DNA from: Deltaproteobacteria bacterium RBG_16_54_11 | GTDB lineage: Bacteria; Desulfobacterota; B13-G15; RBG-16-54-18 | NCBI GenBank assembly: GCA_001797905.1 | Contig: MGQS01000128.1 | Span: forward strand, 29,289 to 39,701 | Length of the DNA: 10,413 nt | Reading direction: 5' to 3' | In this document: positions 1 through 7,084 of the stretch, one piece after another | Layout of the letters: every line of letters starts with the position of its first letter | Position numbering within the stretch: the first letter of the stretch is position 1 | Made by a program: the position numbers and the translations under genes | Notes under the pieces: model-generated | Told to the model about the DNA's origin: nothing | Seen by the model: only the letters and a program-made list of their open reading frames with translations | Databases searched by the model: none

Positions 1-23
1 TCGCCTTTAAGTGAAGCAAGCTA

Positions 24-78
24 GAGGGTTCAAGGGTTCTAGGGGTCAAGTGAAAAAATATGGTTTACTTGAACCCTC
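24..78. repeat. Intergenic dyad built of 8-base units
   Basis: Positions 26-49 hold three consecutive 8-base units: GGGTTCAA, GGGTTCTA and GGGGTCAA. An exact 11-base inverted repeat, GAGGGTTCAAG at 24-34 and CTTGAACCCTC at 68-78, brackets an AT-rich centre. Further right, about 86-104, the same motif recurs in inverted orientation (GGACCCCT, TGACCCCT, CAAG). Nothing here codes for protein convincingly. It looks like a short, slippage-prone palindromic intergenic repeat downstream of the MATE gene. Whether it occurs elsewhere in the genome cannot be seen from this window. Confidence 0.6.
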
Positions 79-104
79 GGCCACTGGACCCCTTGACCCC
101 TCAA

Positions 105-123
105 GCCCCGCCCCAGGCGGGGC
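105..123 (-). terminator. GC-rich hairpin behind the MATE gene
   Basis: GCCCCGCC (105-112) and GGCGGGGC (116-123) form a perfect 8-bp stem with a 3-base loop. It begins 6 bases past the MATE stop codon. On the minus strand it is not followed by a run of T, so it is either a weak or Rho-assisted terminator or a 3' end stabiliser. The stem is certain; its role is inferred from position. Confidence 0.5.
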
Positions 124-129
124 AGTTTA

Positions 130-1491
130 CTATTCCACCTGCAAGTGCTTCCACCTGCCTTGGTGGAAGCGCCGCGCCATCAAGGTCCCCTGGATGGTCA
201 TGGAGGTGATCATCGCCGCCCAGGCCCCCACTGCCCCGTATCCGAGCACCAGGGCGAAGAGAAAGGCCAGAGGCAGGCGGATCAACCACATGCTGAAGAT
301 GACCAGCCGCATGGTCCCCCTGGTGTCCCCGGCGCCCTGGAGCCCCCCTCCCAGGATGAGGCTCAGCGCCATAAAGGGCTCGGAGAACATCATGATCCGC
401 AGATAACGGGTCGTCTCCGCGAGGACGGCAGGCTCTCTTGTCAAAAGAGCGGCGAAGGAGCGGGCCCAGATAAAGATGCCGATGGAGATGGCGCTGATGA
501 ATATCACCCCCGCCCCGGCAATCTTCCACCCCACTGCCTCGGCCCGCTCGGGATTCTTGGCGCCCAGGTTTTGCCCCACGAGGACCGCAGCGGCCATGTT
601 GAGGGCAAAGGCGGGGAGAAAGATGATGGCCTCTATCCTGAGGCCGTTGGTGAGCGAGGCAAGGGCCACGATGCGCGCGTCTCCCAACCTGCCGAGGATA
701 TTGTACAGGACGATGCTGCCGGCATTCCAGGCGATCTGGAGAAGAACAGCCGGCCAGCCCAGCTTGGCGATGGTCTTGATCGAGGCGATTGAGATGGTCC
801 ATGGCCTGCGATACAGGGTCCTCCAGCGATTGAGGAAAAAGAAGGCAAAGTTGATCGTCATGCCCAGTGTTGCGGCAATGGCCGTGGCCAGGGCAATGCC
901 GGGGTATCCCATCTTGGGCAAGGGTGTAATGCCGAAGACCAGGCCGAAGTCTCCGATGATGGTAACCGCGCTTACCACGAACATGGTTATGAGGGGCTTT
1001 TTCACCTCGCCGCTGGCGCGAAAGACGGCATTGGAGATGATGAGGAGGTAATTCGGACCCAGGGCAAAGGCGAAGATCCGCAAAAAGGTCTCGCCGATGG
1101 CGCTGATCTCCGAGGGGAATCCCGCAGCAGCGATGATCTCCCGGGCGAAGACAAGGGCGGCGATGGTCAGCGCCGCACCAACGAAAAATCCGAAGATCAA
1201 GGACTGCTTGGCATTCGCTGTCGCCCTGGCGATGTCTCCTGCACCGATGTTTCTGGAGATCAAGGCCACCGTTCCGATGCTGATGGCATTGGCGACGATG
1301 ATGAGCAGAAAGTAGAGCTGGCTGATGAACCCGATTGCCGCCTGGACCTCGGGGTTGATAAGCCCGGCGACGTAGATATCGGCGAAGCCCACCATGAAGT
1401 TAAAGATCATGATGAGCAGCATGGGCCAGGAGAGCTGCCAGATATGGCCCCAAAAGGGTCCCGTGGTCAGCGTGGTGGTTCTATCTTTCAT
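130..1491 (-). CDS. MATE-family multidrug/cation efflux transporter
   Basis: The 453-residue product has the length and about 12 hydrophobic membrane segments expected of MATE (multidrug and toxic compound extrusion) transporters. These proteins sit in the inner membrane and export cationic drugs or metabolites in exchange for Na+ or H+. The N-terminus has a short cytoplasmic lead (TGPFWGHIWQLSWPM) before the first helix, then the family-like stretch NFMVGFADIYVAGL (about residues 31-44). A later GGGLQGAGDTRGTM stretch in the C-terminal half matches the usual G-x-GDT-R region. The start ATG at 1491 has no strong Shine-Dalgarno, but no better start is visible. A promoter-like sequence lies 28-56 bases upstream, so it is probably its own transcription unit. 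The substrate cannot be told from sequence. Confidence 0.93.
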   Translation of the reverse strand: MKDRTTTLTTGPFWGHIWQLSWPMLLIMIFNFMVGFADIYVAGLINPEVQAAIGFISQLYFLLIIVANAISIGTVALISRNIGAGDIARATANAKQSLIFGFFVGAALTIAALVFAREIIAAAGFPSEISAIGETFLRIFAFALGPNYLLIISNAVFRASGEVKKPLITMFVVSAVTIIGDFGLVFGITPLPKMGYPGIALATAIAATLGMTINFAFFFLNRWRTLYRRPWTISIASIKTIAKLGWPAVLLQIAWNAGSIVLYNILGRLGDARIVALASLTNGLRIEAIIFLPAFALNMAAAVLVGQNLGAKNPERAEAVGWKIAGAGVIFISAISIGIFIWARSFAALLTREPAVLAETTRYLRIMMFSEPFMALSLILGGGLQGAGDTRGTMRLVIFSMWLIRLPLAFLFALVLGYGAVGAWAAMITSMTIQGTLMARRFHQGRWKHLQVE

Positions 1492-1518
1492 GGATAAAGC
1501 ATTCCCAGGTAGATGGAG

Positions 1519-1547
1519 AAGGTATGATTATTTCTCGCGCTCGTCAA
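1519..1547 (-). promoter_or_regulatory. Sigma70-type promoter for the MATE gene
   Basis: On the minus strand TTGACG (1547-1542) is followed after exactly 17 bases by TACCTT (1524-1519). The -35 box matches the consensus at five of six positions and the -10 box is moderate. It starts directly after the T-run of the upstream terminator and lies upstream of the MATE start at 1491. Confidence 0.55.
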
Positions 1548-1580
1548 TAAAAAAACATAAGGGAGAGATTGCCCTCCCTT
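1548..1580 (-). terminator. Intrinsic terminator-like hairpin with T-run
   Basis: On the minus strand AAGGGAG (1580-1574), an 8-base loop and CTCCCTT (1565-1559) form a 7-bp stem. ATG and seven T's follow at once. It ends transcription arriving from the rhodanese side and separates that unit from the MATE promoter. Confidence 0.6.
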
Positions 1581-1629
1581 TCAGTGAAACCATAACGCAA
1601 TCTGCCATAGTGCCTGTGCTCAGGCAATA

Positions 1630-1655
1630 AACGGGCCCCTTGTTCGGGGCCCGTT
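1630..1655 (-). terminator. Strong GC hairpin, probable first terminator of the long operon
   Basis: AACGGGCCCC (1630-1639) and GGGGCCCGTT (1646-1655) form a perfect 10-bp stem around a 6-base loop. On the minus strand it is followed by TATT, so with the stem's closing TT it has a short T-rich tail. Together with the hairpin at 1548-1580 it makes a tandem stop after the rhodanese and small-ORF region. Confidence 0.6.
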
Positions 1656-1705
1656 GGGTAGATGTTTCGTTAGAAGCCGGGCCTGACCCTGCCCGCCTTT
1701 TTCCG

Positions 1706-1843
1706 TCAGTTCTTCCTCTGTTTGTCGGTCCTGCGTAGCTCCGCAGCCGCCTCTGTGATCGCAGTCAGGTCCTGGTGCATCGCACTCCAGCCGCACCAGA
1801 GGGCATAATCAGGGTTGGCGTCAAAGGCGCCCTGATCTGACAC
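1706..1843 (-). CDS. Possible 45-residue protein, unknown function
   Basis: A 46-codon frame with GTG start begins 4 bases past the TAA of the rhodanese gene and ends with TGA. The product is hydrophilic, with a central DYALWCGWSAMHQDL stretch (two Trp around one Cys) and a charged C-terminus (ELRRTDKQRKN). I recognise no family. Its composition looks protein-like, and it sits before the operon terminator, where a translationally coupled small gene would fit. Against it, there is no clear Shine-Dalgarno and the start is GTG. It could be chance or a decayed 3' fragment. Confidence 0.3.
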   Translation of the reverse strand: MSDQGAFDANPDYALWCGWSAMHQDLTAITEAAAELRRTDKQRKN

Positions 1844-1847
1844 ACGT

Positions 1848-2288
1848 TTATTTTACGGCACCCTTCTTTTCCGTGGGAAACTGCGCCGTGATCCACTCTG
1901 TCCAACCACCTTTGAGGGCATAGACCTCTGAAAACCCCATGTCCATAAGCTGCCGTGCCACCCGGGCGCTGGTCGCCTCATTGTGTCACGCACAGTAGAG
2001 TACCACTGTTTTTTCTTTGGGGTACTTATGCGACCACGACTTGATGTCCTGTTTCGGGTCTTCATGCAGTGCGCCGGGGATTTTTTGATCGGCTGCCTCC
2101 CACTGATCTTGTAGGCGAACATCGAGAATGATGATACCGGGATCCCCCAGCGCTGTCTTGAGCTGTTCTTTCGTTATCCTCGGCACCTCCTCATCCGTAG
2201 TTATTTGTACCCCTAGACCAACGACGGGCAAGCTAAACAGCACGGCTACGAGAGCCGTCCCTATAACTTTTATAATGTTATCTTTCAT
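1848..2288 (-). CDS. Exported rhodanese-like protein, probable selenoprotein (in-frame TGA as Sec101)
   Basis: Rhodanese domains carry sulfane sulfur or do related thiol chemistry on an active-site loop cysteine. The start ATG at 2288 follows a good AGGAG. Residues 1-25 are a typical signal peptide or anchor (KDN, then a hydrophobic IIKVIGTALVAVLF core), so the domain probably acts outside the cytoplasm. Domain landmarks are ILDVRLQDQWEAADQKIPGA (strand plus CH2A-like motif), VVLYCA (Cys99), then an in-frame TGA at codon 101 (1988-1986), then HNEATSARVARQLMDMGF and LKGGWTEW to a TAA at 1848. The TGA falls where related loops read YC-x-C-P-N-E-A-T-S-A, so selenocysteine replacing the second cysteine is likely. 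The family's C-terminal landmarks follow intact. Full length is 146 residues. A nonsense mutation or sequencing error is the alternative. The diiron gene ends 54 bases upstream, suggesting cotranscription. Confidence 0.8.
1955..1988 (-). promoter_or_regulatory. Candidate bacterial SECIS element after the in-frame TGA
   Basis: Directly after the TGA (1988-1986), 21 bases lead to an apical loop CGGGT (1964-1960). It is closed by GCGCC (1969-1965) and GGCAC (1959-1955), giving four pairs with one C-A mismatch; the three pairs next to the loop include two G-C pairs. Bacterial SECIS hairpins are recognised by SelB. They typically lie about 16-37 bases after the UGA and have a G among the first two loop bases. 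This one meets both criteria, but the stem is short and no fold was computed. Confidence 0.45.
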
Positions 2289-2342
2289 AATTCCTCTCCT
2301 TTTTTGAAAGATCCGCCCTCGGACACCAATGCCGAGAGGCAA

Positions 2343-2867
2343 CTAGCCCCCGTCAAGGCTGTGGTGCTCTATCTTCCGATACCAGGAAGCGGGATCCGTC
2401 AAGTATTCCTCGGTATCCTTCAAGGACAGATAATGCTCATTCTCAATCGTCGACAGGAGATTAAAGAATTGCTTCTCTTTGGGCTCAGAGACCATTGCAC
2501 TGAGCTCTGCATAGTACCGTGCCCCCTTGGCCTCGAAATCAATGGCCGTCCGCACCGCCTTGAGGTCATCGGTATCCCCCTCACGCGTTTCATCGATCTT
2601 TCTTATGATGCCGTTCAGGATATTGCCGACCTTGGTCCCTCTCACCTCGAGGGGGATGGTTTCCGGCCATTGTTCCCCCTTCACCCATTTCTCGTGAAGC
2701 TCCTGGAGCCGCTCGTAGTGTTCGAGTTCCTCATCGGCTATCCGCTCGAACATCATCCTGCCGAGGGGATGATCGGTCCTCTCGGCATGTTTCAGATAGA
2801 ATTTCCGTTCCTTCAACTCATTGTTGAGCGCAACCTCCAGCGCGTTCAGCCTGTCCTTCCCGGCCAT
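2343..2867 (-). CDS. Rubrerythrin/ferritin-like diiron protein
   Basis: The 174-residue product is a four-helix-bundle diiron protein of the rubrerythrin type. Such proteins mostly reduce peroxide or manage iron in anaerobes. Ligand positions are visible: E17/E20 in NNELKERKFY, E47-x-x-H50 in DEELEHYERL, E112 in DFEAKGARYY, and E142-x-x-H145 in IENEHYLSL. There is no C-terminal rubredoxin domain (no CxxC pairs), so it is the short sulerythrin or ferritin-family form and would need an external electron donor. The tail DTEEYLTDPASWY...LDGG matches the family's usual end as I know it. ATG at 2867 follows AGGAGGG. It lies 16 bases after tyrS and 54 bases before the rhodanese gene. Confidence 0.9.
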   Translation of the reverse strand: MAGKDRLNALEVALNNELKERKFYLKHAERTDHPLGRMMFERIADEELEHYERLQELHEKWVKGEQWPETIPLEVRGTKVGNILNGIIRKIDETREGDTDDLKAVRTAIDFEAKGARYYAELSAMVSEPKEKQFFNLLSTIENEHYLSLKDTEEYLTDPASWYRKIEHHSLDGG

Positions 2868-2883
2868 GATTACCCTCCTTCAG

Positions 2884-4119
2884 TTACCCCTTCTTGAGTA
2901 TCGCACGATGGAAGCGCTTTTTGCCCGCCCGCAGGACAATGGACCCCTCTTGGAAATCCTCGTCGGTGATCACCTCATCGATATCCTGAAGACGTCTTCC
3001 GTTTACATAAGCCCCCCCCTGCGAGATCAACCGTTTGGCATCGCCCTTCGATGCGCAGAGCCCTGTCTCGGCGAAGAGCTCAGAGGCAACGAGCCCCTTT
3101 TTGAGGCGTCCCTTGTCCAAGGAAGTAGTGGACATCGCCTCCAGGCTCCCCTGCTCGTTGCCGAATGCCCTGCGTGACGCCTCGCGAGCCCTCTGGGCTT
3201 CCTCTTCACCATGGGTGATCTTGGTGGCCTCAAAGGCCAAGACCTCTTTGGCCTCCCTGAGCTCGGCCCCGGTGAGCCGACCGTACCGCTTGACCTCCTC
3301 CAGGGGCAAGAAGGTAAACAGGGCCAAGAAACGCTCCACGTCACGATCATCGGTGTTTATCCAATATTGATAGTATTCATAGGGAGAGGTGAGCTTGGGA
3401 TTCAGCCAGACGGCCCCCTGAGCGGTCTTGCCCATCTTGTCCCCCGACGCTGTCGTGATAAGGGGGAAGACCATGCCATGGGCGACTCCACCCTCTACCC
3501 TCCTGATGAGATCGGCGCCGGCCACGATGTTTCCCCACTGATCGCTCCCGCCCATCTGGAGCCGGCACTCATATTCCCGGTAGAGGTGCAGGAAGTCGTA
3601 CGCCTGCAGGAGCATATAGTTGAATTCCACAAAATTCAGCCCTGTCTCCAGCCTTGCACGGTACGATTCGGCGGTCAGCATCCTGTTGACACTGAAGTGC
3701 CTCCCGATGTCCCGCAAAAATTCGATGTAATTTAACGGGACCAACCAATCGGCATTGTTCAAGAGCAGGGCCTTGTTTTCCTTGAAATCGAGGTATTGGG
3801 AGAGCTGTCTCTTAATCCCCTTGGCGTTTTTCTCTACCTCTGCCAGGGAGAGGATCTGCCTCATCTCCTTCTTCCCGCTGGGGTCTCCTATAAGGACCGT
3901 GCCCCCCCCCACCAGGGCAATGGGCCGGTGACCCATCCGCTGCATGTGCACCAAGGACATGATGGGGATCAAGCTCCCCACGTGGAGGCTCGCGGCGGTC
4001 GGGTCAAAGCCGATATAGCACGTGATCTCCTTGGAACCCAGGAGATCACGCAGGCCGTCTTCGTCGGTGACCCCTTCGATGAATCCTCTCTCTTTTAAGA
4101 TATCGTATATATTGTTCAT
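2884..4119 (-). CDS. tyrS: Tyrosine--tRNA ligase
   Basis: A class I aminoacyl-tRNA synthetase that charges tRNA-Tyr in the cytoplasm. The 411 residues match the bacterial TyrRS length. Signature motifs are the HIGH equivalent H46-V-G-S49 in GFDPTAASLHVGS and the KMSKS equivalent K228-M-G-K-T232. Tyrosine-pocket residues are also visible (D79 in IGDPSGK; Y168, Q172 and D175 in YMLLQAYDF). About residues 345-405 form an S4-like RNA-binding domain (LFAETGLCASKGDAKRLISQGGAYVNG). The start ATG overlaps the ymdB stop in an ATGA junction, indicating translational coupling. No T-box leader is possible inside the overlap. Confidence 0.97.
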   Translation of the reverse strand: MNNIYDILKERGFIEGVTDEDGLRDLLGSKEITCYIGFDPTAASLHVGSLIPIMSLVHMQRMGHRPIALVGGGTVLIGDPSGKKEMRQILSLAEVEKNAKGIKRQLSQYLDFKENKALLLNNADWLVPLNYIEFLRDIGRHFSVNRMLTAESYRARLETGLNFVEFNYMLLQAYDFLHLYREYECRLQMGGSDQWGNIVAGADLIRRVEGGVAHGMVFPLITTASGDKMGKTAQGAVWLNPKLTSPYEYYQYWINTDDRDVERFLALFTFLPLEEVKRYGRLTGAELREAKEVLAFEATKITHGEEEAQRAREASRRAFGNEQGSLEAMSTTSLDKGRLKKGLVASELFAETGLCASKGDAKRLISQGGAYVNGRRLQDIDEVITDEDFQEGSIVLRAGKKRFHRAILKKG

Positions 4120-4907
4120 GGGTTTGCTTGATCGATTCCCATCTTGACCCTGCGGATCCCCACGCTGGAACCATTCCTCTCATCCACCTCTACGATTGCC
4201 CCTTGCAGTTCTATGTTCCCCGTGGCAGTCTCGAATTTATTGGGCATCATGGTGAGAAATCTCTCCAGGGCGATCTCCTTCTTAATCCCGATCACCGAGT
4301 CACAGGGGCCGGTCATTCCCACATCGGTGATGTAGGCCGTCCCCCCGGGCAACACCCGCTCATCGGCCGTCTGAACATGGGTATGAGTTCCCAGAACGGC
4401 GCTGACCTCGCCGTCGAGAAACCAACCAAGGGCCATCTTTTCGGAGGTAGCCTCTGCATGGAAGTCGACAATAATAATACGCGTTTCCCTCCGCAACAAG
4501 GAGATCTGCTCCTCAGCCGTTTTAAAGGGCGATTCCAGGGACCTCATAAAAACCCTGCCCTCCAGGTTTAAGACGCCGACCCTCTCTCCCCCCGCGGTCG
4601 TATATACCCCCCCGCCCCTGCCCGGTATGCCGGGAGGATAGTTGGCAGGTCTCAGGACACGCGGCTCCTGCTCAAGAAAGGGGGTCATCTCTTTTTTTCT
4701 CCAGATGTGGTTCCCGGAGGTAATGACATCGACCCCCGTCTCAAACAACTGCTCGGCAATCTGGGGAGTAATCCCCATACCCCCGGAGGCGTTCTCGCCG
4801 TTGGCGATAACAAAATCGACCCCCTCGCCCATAAGTTTGGGGAGAAGCTCTGCTATAGCCCGCCTCCCCCCTTTCCCCACCACATCTCCGATAAATAGTA
4901 TCCTCAA
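4116..4907 (-). CDS. ymdB: YmdB-family metallophosphoesterase (2',3'-cyclic nucleotide phosphodiesterase)
   Basis: The 263-residue calcineurin-like phosphoesterase has the metal ligands of the YmdB/TIGR00282 family: D8 (GDVVGKGGRR), E38/N39 (NGENASGG), N66/H67 (SGNHIW), H150 (DFHAEATSEK), and H175 and H177 (GTHTHVQTAD). In Bacillus subtilis YmdB hydrolyses cyclic nucleotides and influences RNase Y-dependent RNA turnover and biofilm decisions. Here it follows rny by 14 bases, the widely conserved pairing, and overlaps tyrS by 4 bases downstream. Its in vivo substrate in this organism is inferred from family only. Confidence 0.93.
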   Translation of the reverse strand: MRILFIGDVVGKGGRRAIAELLPKLMGEGVDFVIANGENASGGMGITPQIAEQLFETGVDVITSGNHIWRKKEMTPFLEQEPRVLRPANYPPGIPGRGGGVYTTAGGERVGVLNLEGRVFMRSLESPFKTAEEQISLLRRETRIIIVDFHAEATSEKMALGWFLDGEVSAVLGTHTHVQTADERVLPGGTAYITDVGMTGPCDSVIGIKKEIALERFLTMMPNKFETATGNIELQGAIVEVDERNGSSVGIRRVKMGIDQANP

Positions 4908-4921
4908 ACCTCTCTCACTTT

Positions 4922-6490
4922 CTATTTTGCGTACTCCACAGCCCGTGTCTCCCGGATGACGGTCACCTTTATCTGGCCGGGGTAGTGCAGCTCCTTTTCA
5001 ACCTTGCGGGCGATGTCTTTTGAGAGCATGAGCGCCTCCGCATCGGAGACCTGCTCATTCTGGACGATAATGCGCACCTCCCTGCCCGCCTGAATGGCAT
5101 AGGACTTTTCTACCCCTGAAAAGGAGTTGGCTATCTTCTCGAGATCCTCGAGGCGCTTGACATAGGTCTCAAGCATCTCCCTCCGGGCCCCGGGCCGCGC
5201 CCCGGAAAGGGCGTCAGCCGCCTGGACCAAGACCGCCAAGATGTTGTTAAGATCCGCCTCGTCGTGATGGCCGCCAATGGCATTGACCACCTCCGGGGAT
5301 TCCCCATATTTTTTGGCCAGATCGGCGCCGATGGTCGCGTGTACCCCTTCAACCTCATGGTCCACCGCCTTGCCGATATCGTGCAGCAGCCCGGCCCTCT
5401 TGGCCTGCTTCACGTTGAGATTCAATTCAGAGGCCATGATGCCGCAGAGGAAGGCCACTTCCAGCGAATGCTGATAGACATTTTGAGCAAAGCTCGTCCT
5501 GTACTTCAACTTGCCGATCATCTTGATCACCTCGGGATGCAACCCGTGCACCCCGACGTCGAAGGCAGCCTGCTCCCCTGCCTCTTTGATACTGGCCTCT
5601 ACCTCCTGTTCCACCTTGGCCACGATCTCCTCGATGCGAGTAGGGTGGATCCTCCCGTCGCTGATCAGCTTCTCGAGGGCTTTCCTGGCGACCTCGCGTC
5701 TGACAGGGTTAAACCCTGAGATGATCACCGCCTCCGGCGTGTCGTCGATGATGAGATCCACCCCTGTAGCCGCCTCCAACGCCCGGATATTCCTCCCTTC
5801 TCGTCCGATTATCCTCCCCTTCATTTCTTCGTTGGGGAGATTGACCAACGAGACCGTCTTCTCCATGACGTACTCCCCGGCGTACCTCTGTACGGCCAGG
5901 CTGATGATCTCTTTTGCCTTTTTGGCCGCCTGCTCTTTCAGCTCTTCCTCGATCCCCTTTATCTTCTTGGCAGCCTCATGTCGCGCCTCGTTTTCCATCC
6001 TCTCCACCAGCAATTTCTTGGCCTCCTCAGAGGTGATATGGGCGATCTTCTCCAGCCTTGTCTTTTCTTCGGCCACGAGCTCCTGATACTTCTTGTCCTG
6101 CTCCTTCACCGATTTTTCCTTCTCTGCCAGGATCGCCTCTTTCTTATTGATCTCGCTCTCCTTGGCATCCAATATATCCACCTTCTTGTCGATATTTTCC
6201 TCTTTCTGCAAGAATCTCTTTTCCAACCTTTGGAGCGCATCCCTCTTGTCGGCCATCTCCTTGTCAAAATCGGCCTTGGTCTGATAGAGGATGCCCTTGG
6301 CCTGAAGCTGGGCCTCCTTTTCCATCATCTCGGCCTTCTTTTTGGCCTCCTCTATGATCTTCTCGGCGGTTTTCTCTGCCGACTCTAAGCGAGCCTCTCC
6401 TAGTTTCTTATGTACAACATATCCCACCAAGGAACCCAGCCCACAGGCGACGATAGGGACTAGAATAAATAGTAAGACGGAAATCTGCAT
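4922..6490 (-). CDS. rny: Ribonuclease Y
   Basis: RNase Y is a membrane-anchored endoribonuclease that starts mRNA decay. The 522 residues show the full layout: an N-terminal membrane helix (about 3-26), a long charged coiled coil (about 30-205), a KH RNA-binding domain (about 215-280) with the G-x-x-G loop GREGRNIR at 229-236, and an HD hydrolase domain with H341, the H370-D371 pair (LLHDIGK) and H408/H409. The start follows a strong AAGGAGG. The length is very close to the Bacillus enzyme. It stands downstream of zapA and the probable 6S RNA and just ahead of ymdB. Confidence 0.97.
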   Translation of the reverse strand: MQISVLLFILVPIVACGLGSLVGYVVHKKLGEARLESAEKTAEKIIEEAKKKAEMMEKEAQLQAKGILYQTKADFDKEMADKRDALQRLEKRFLQKEENIDKKVDILDAKESEINKKEAILAEKEKSVKEQDKKYQELVAEEKTRLEKIAHITSEEAKKLLVERMENEARHEAAKKIKGIEEELKEQAAKKAKEIISLAVQRYAGEYVMEKTVSLVNLPNEEMKGRIIGREGRNIRALEAATGVDLIIDDTPEAVIISGFNPVRREVARKALEKLISDGRIHPTRIEEIVAKVEQEVEASIKEAGEQAAFDVGVHGLHPEVIKMIGKLKYRTSFAQNVYQHSLEVAFLCGIMASELNLNVKQAKRAGLLHDIGKAVDHEVEGVHATIGADLAKKYGESPEVVNAIGGHHDEADLNNILAVLVQAADALSGARPGARREMLETYVKRLEDLEKIANSFSGVEKSYAIQAGREVRIIVQNEQVSDAEALMLSKDIARKVEKELHYPGQIKVTVIRETRAVEYAK

Positions 6491-6549
6491 GAAGCACCTC
6501 CTTACTGGTATTTAAACAGTACTGTGGGGCTTAACAGAAGAGAGAAAGG

Positions 6550-6735
6550 GGCGGGTTTTAGGAAAGGGGTGCCGCTCAGTTCAGGAAAGGACCTCCTGCG
6601 ACTGCTTGCGGCCTATGTGGTCAATCTCTAAGAGACTCATTCGATGTGTCAGCAAATCCCCTTACCTCAGCAAACAACTTTTATTTCATCAAAGGCCCGG
6701 AGGCCTTGTGGGGAGAGGCTAATCCTAAGCGATAG
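6550..6735 (-). ncRNA. ssrS: Probable 6S RNA between zapA and rny
   Basis: The 274-base gap between zapA and rny has no ORF but folds like a long rod. TTAGGA (6728-6723) pairs with TCCTAA (6563-6558) about 165 bases away, closing the molecule, and GCC/GGC pairs lie just inside. Internal hairpins include AAGGCC/GGCCTT with a TCCG tetraloop (6707-6692). Another is CAGT...AGGA/TCCT...ACTG (6604-6577), on the 3' side where 6S RNA bears its small hairpin. TCCCC (6714-6710) can also pair with GGGGA (6661-6657). Size (about 180) and the position next to zapA match 6S RNA, which mimics an open promoter and sequesters sigma70 RNA polymerase. Exact ends and the match to the 6S model were not computed. 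Confidence 0.6.
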
Positions 6736-6764
6736 GTTTCACCCACTCACCTTTTCTTCCCCGT

Positions 6765-7049
6765 TCACCCCATTTTTAAGGCAATAAATTCCTCCAATCG
6801 ATCAGCTTTCTCTTTTATTCGCTGCAAGAGCTCTTCTTGGTTACCCTTCTCCTGCAGATAATCTTGGGCGATATTCAAGGCTGTTAAAATAGCTATGTGA
6901 AGACTGTCAACCGATGTGGTCCCCTTTGCAACCTCTCTCATCTTGCCGTCAACATATTCGGCCACTCGCTTTACCTGCGCCTCGGGAAACTCGCTTTTCA
7001 GCGTGTATCGGTGTCCGAAGATCTCAACCTCAATACTCCTCTTCTCCAT
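6765..7049 (-). CDS. zapA: Cell division protein ZapA
   Basis: ZapA bundles FtsZ protofilaments at the septum. The 94-residue product begins MEKRSIEVEIFGHRYTLKSE, the usual ZapA N-terminal beta hairpin. The family stretch VKRVAEYVDGKMREV follows, then the long dimerisation helix SLHIAILTALNIAQDYL and a charged coiled coil. ATG at 7049 was chosen because GAGGGGG lies 7 bases ahead of it. A longer frame from a TTG at 7088 adds 13 residues unlike ZapA. It is 35 bases downstream of the ZapB-like gene and about 30 bases upstream of the probable 6S RNA. Confidence 0.92.
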   Translation of the reverse strand: MEKRSIEVEIFGHRYTLKSEFPEAQVKRVAEYVDGKMREVAKGTTSVDSLHIAILTALNIAQDYLQEKGNQEELLQRIKEKADRLEEFIALKMG

Positions 7050-7084
7050 CTCCGATCCCCCTCTTGCAGCCATGAGGGTCATTC

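Noticed and set aside
101..802. Long Arg/Gly/His-rich frame inside the MATE gene
   Set aside because: Its composition is that of an out-of-frame shadow; the MATE frame explains the region fully.
1853..2122. 89-codon minus-strand frame overlapping the rhodanese in another frame
   Set aside because: It is a shadow of the rhodanese; the true domain is in the frame with the TGA.
1986..2342. Reading the rhodanese as a truncated 118-residue protein from an upstream start
   Set aside because: The upstream start lacks a ribosome site; ATG 2288 has AGGAG and begins a signal peptide, and truncation at the TGA would remove half of the domain.
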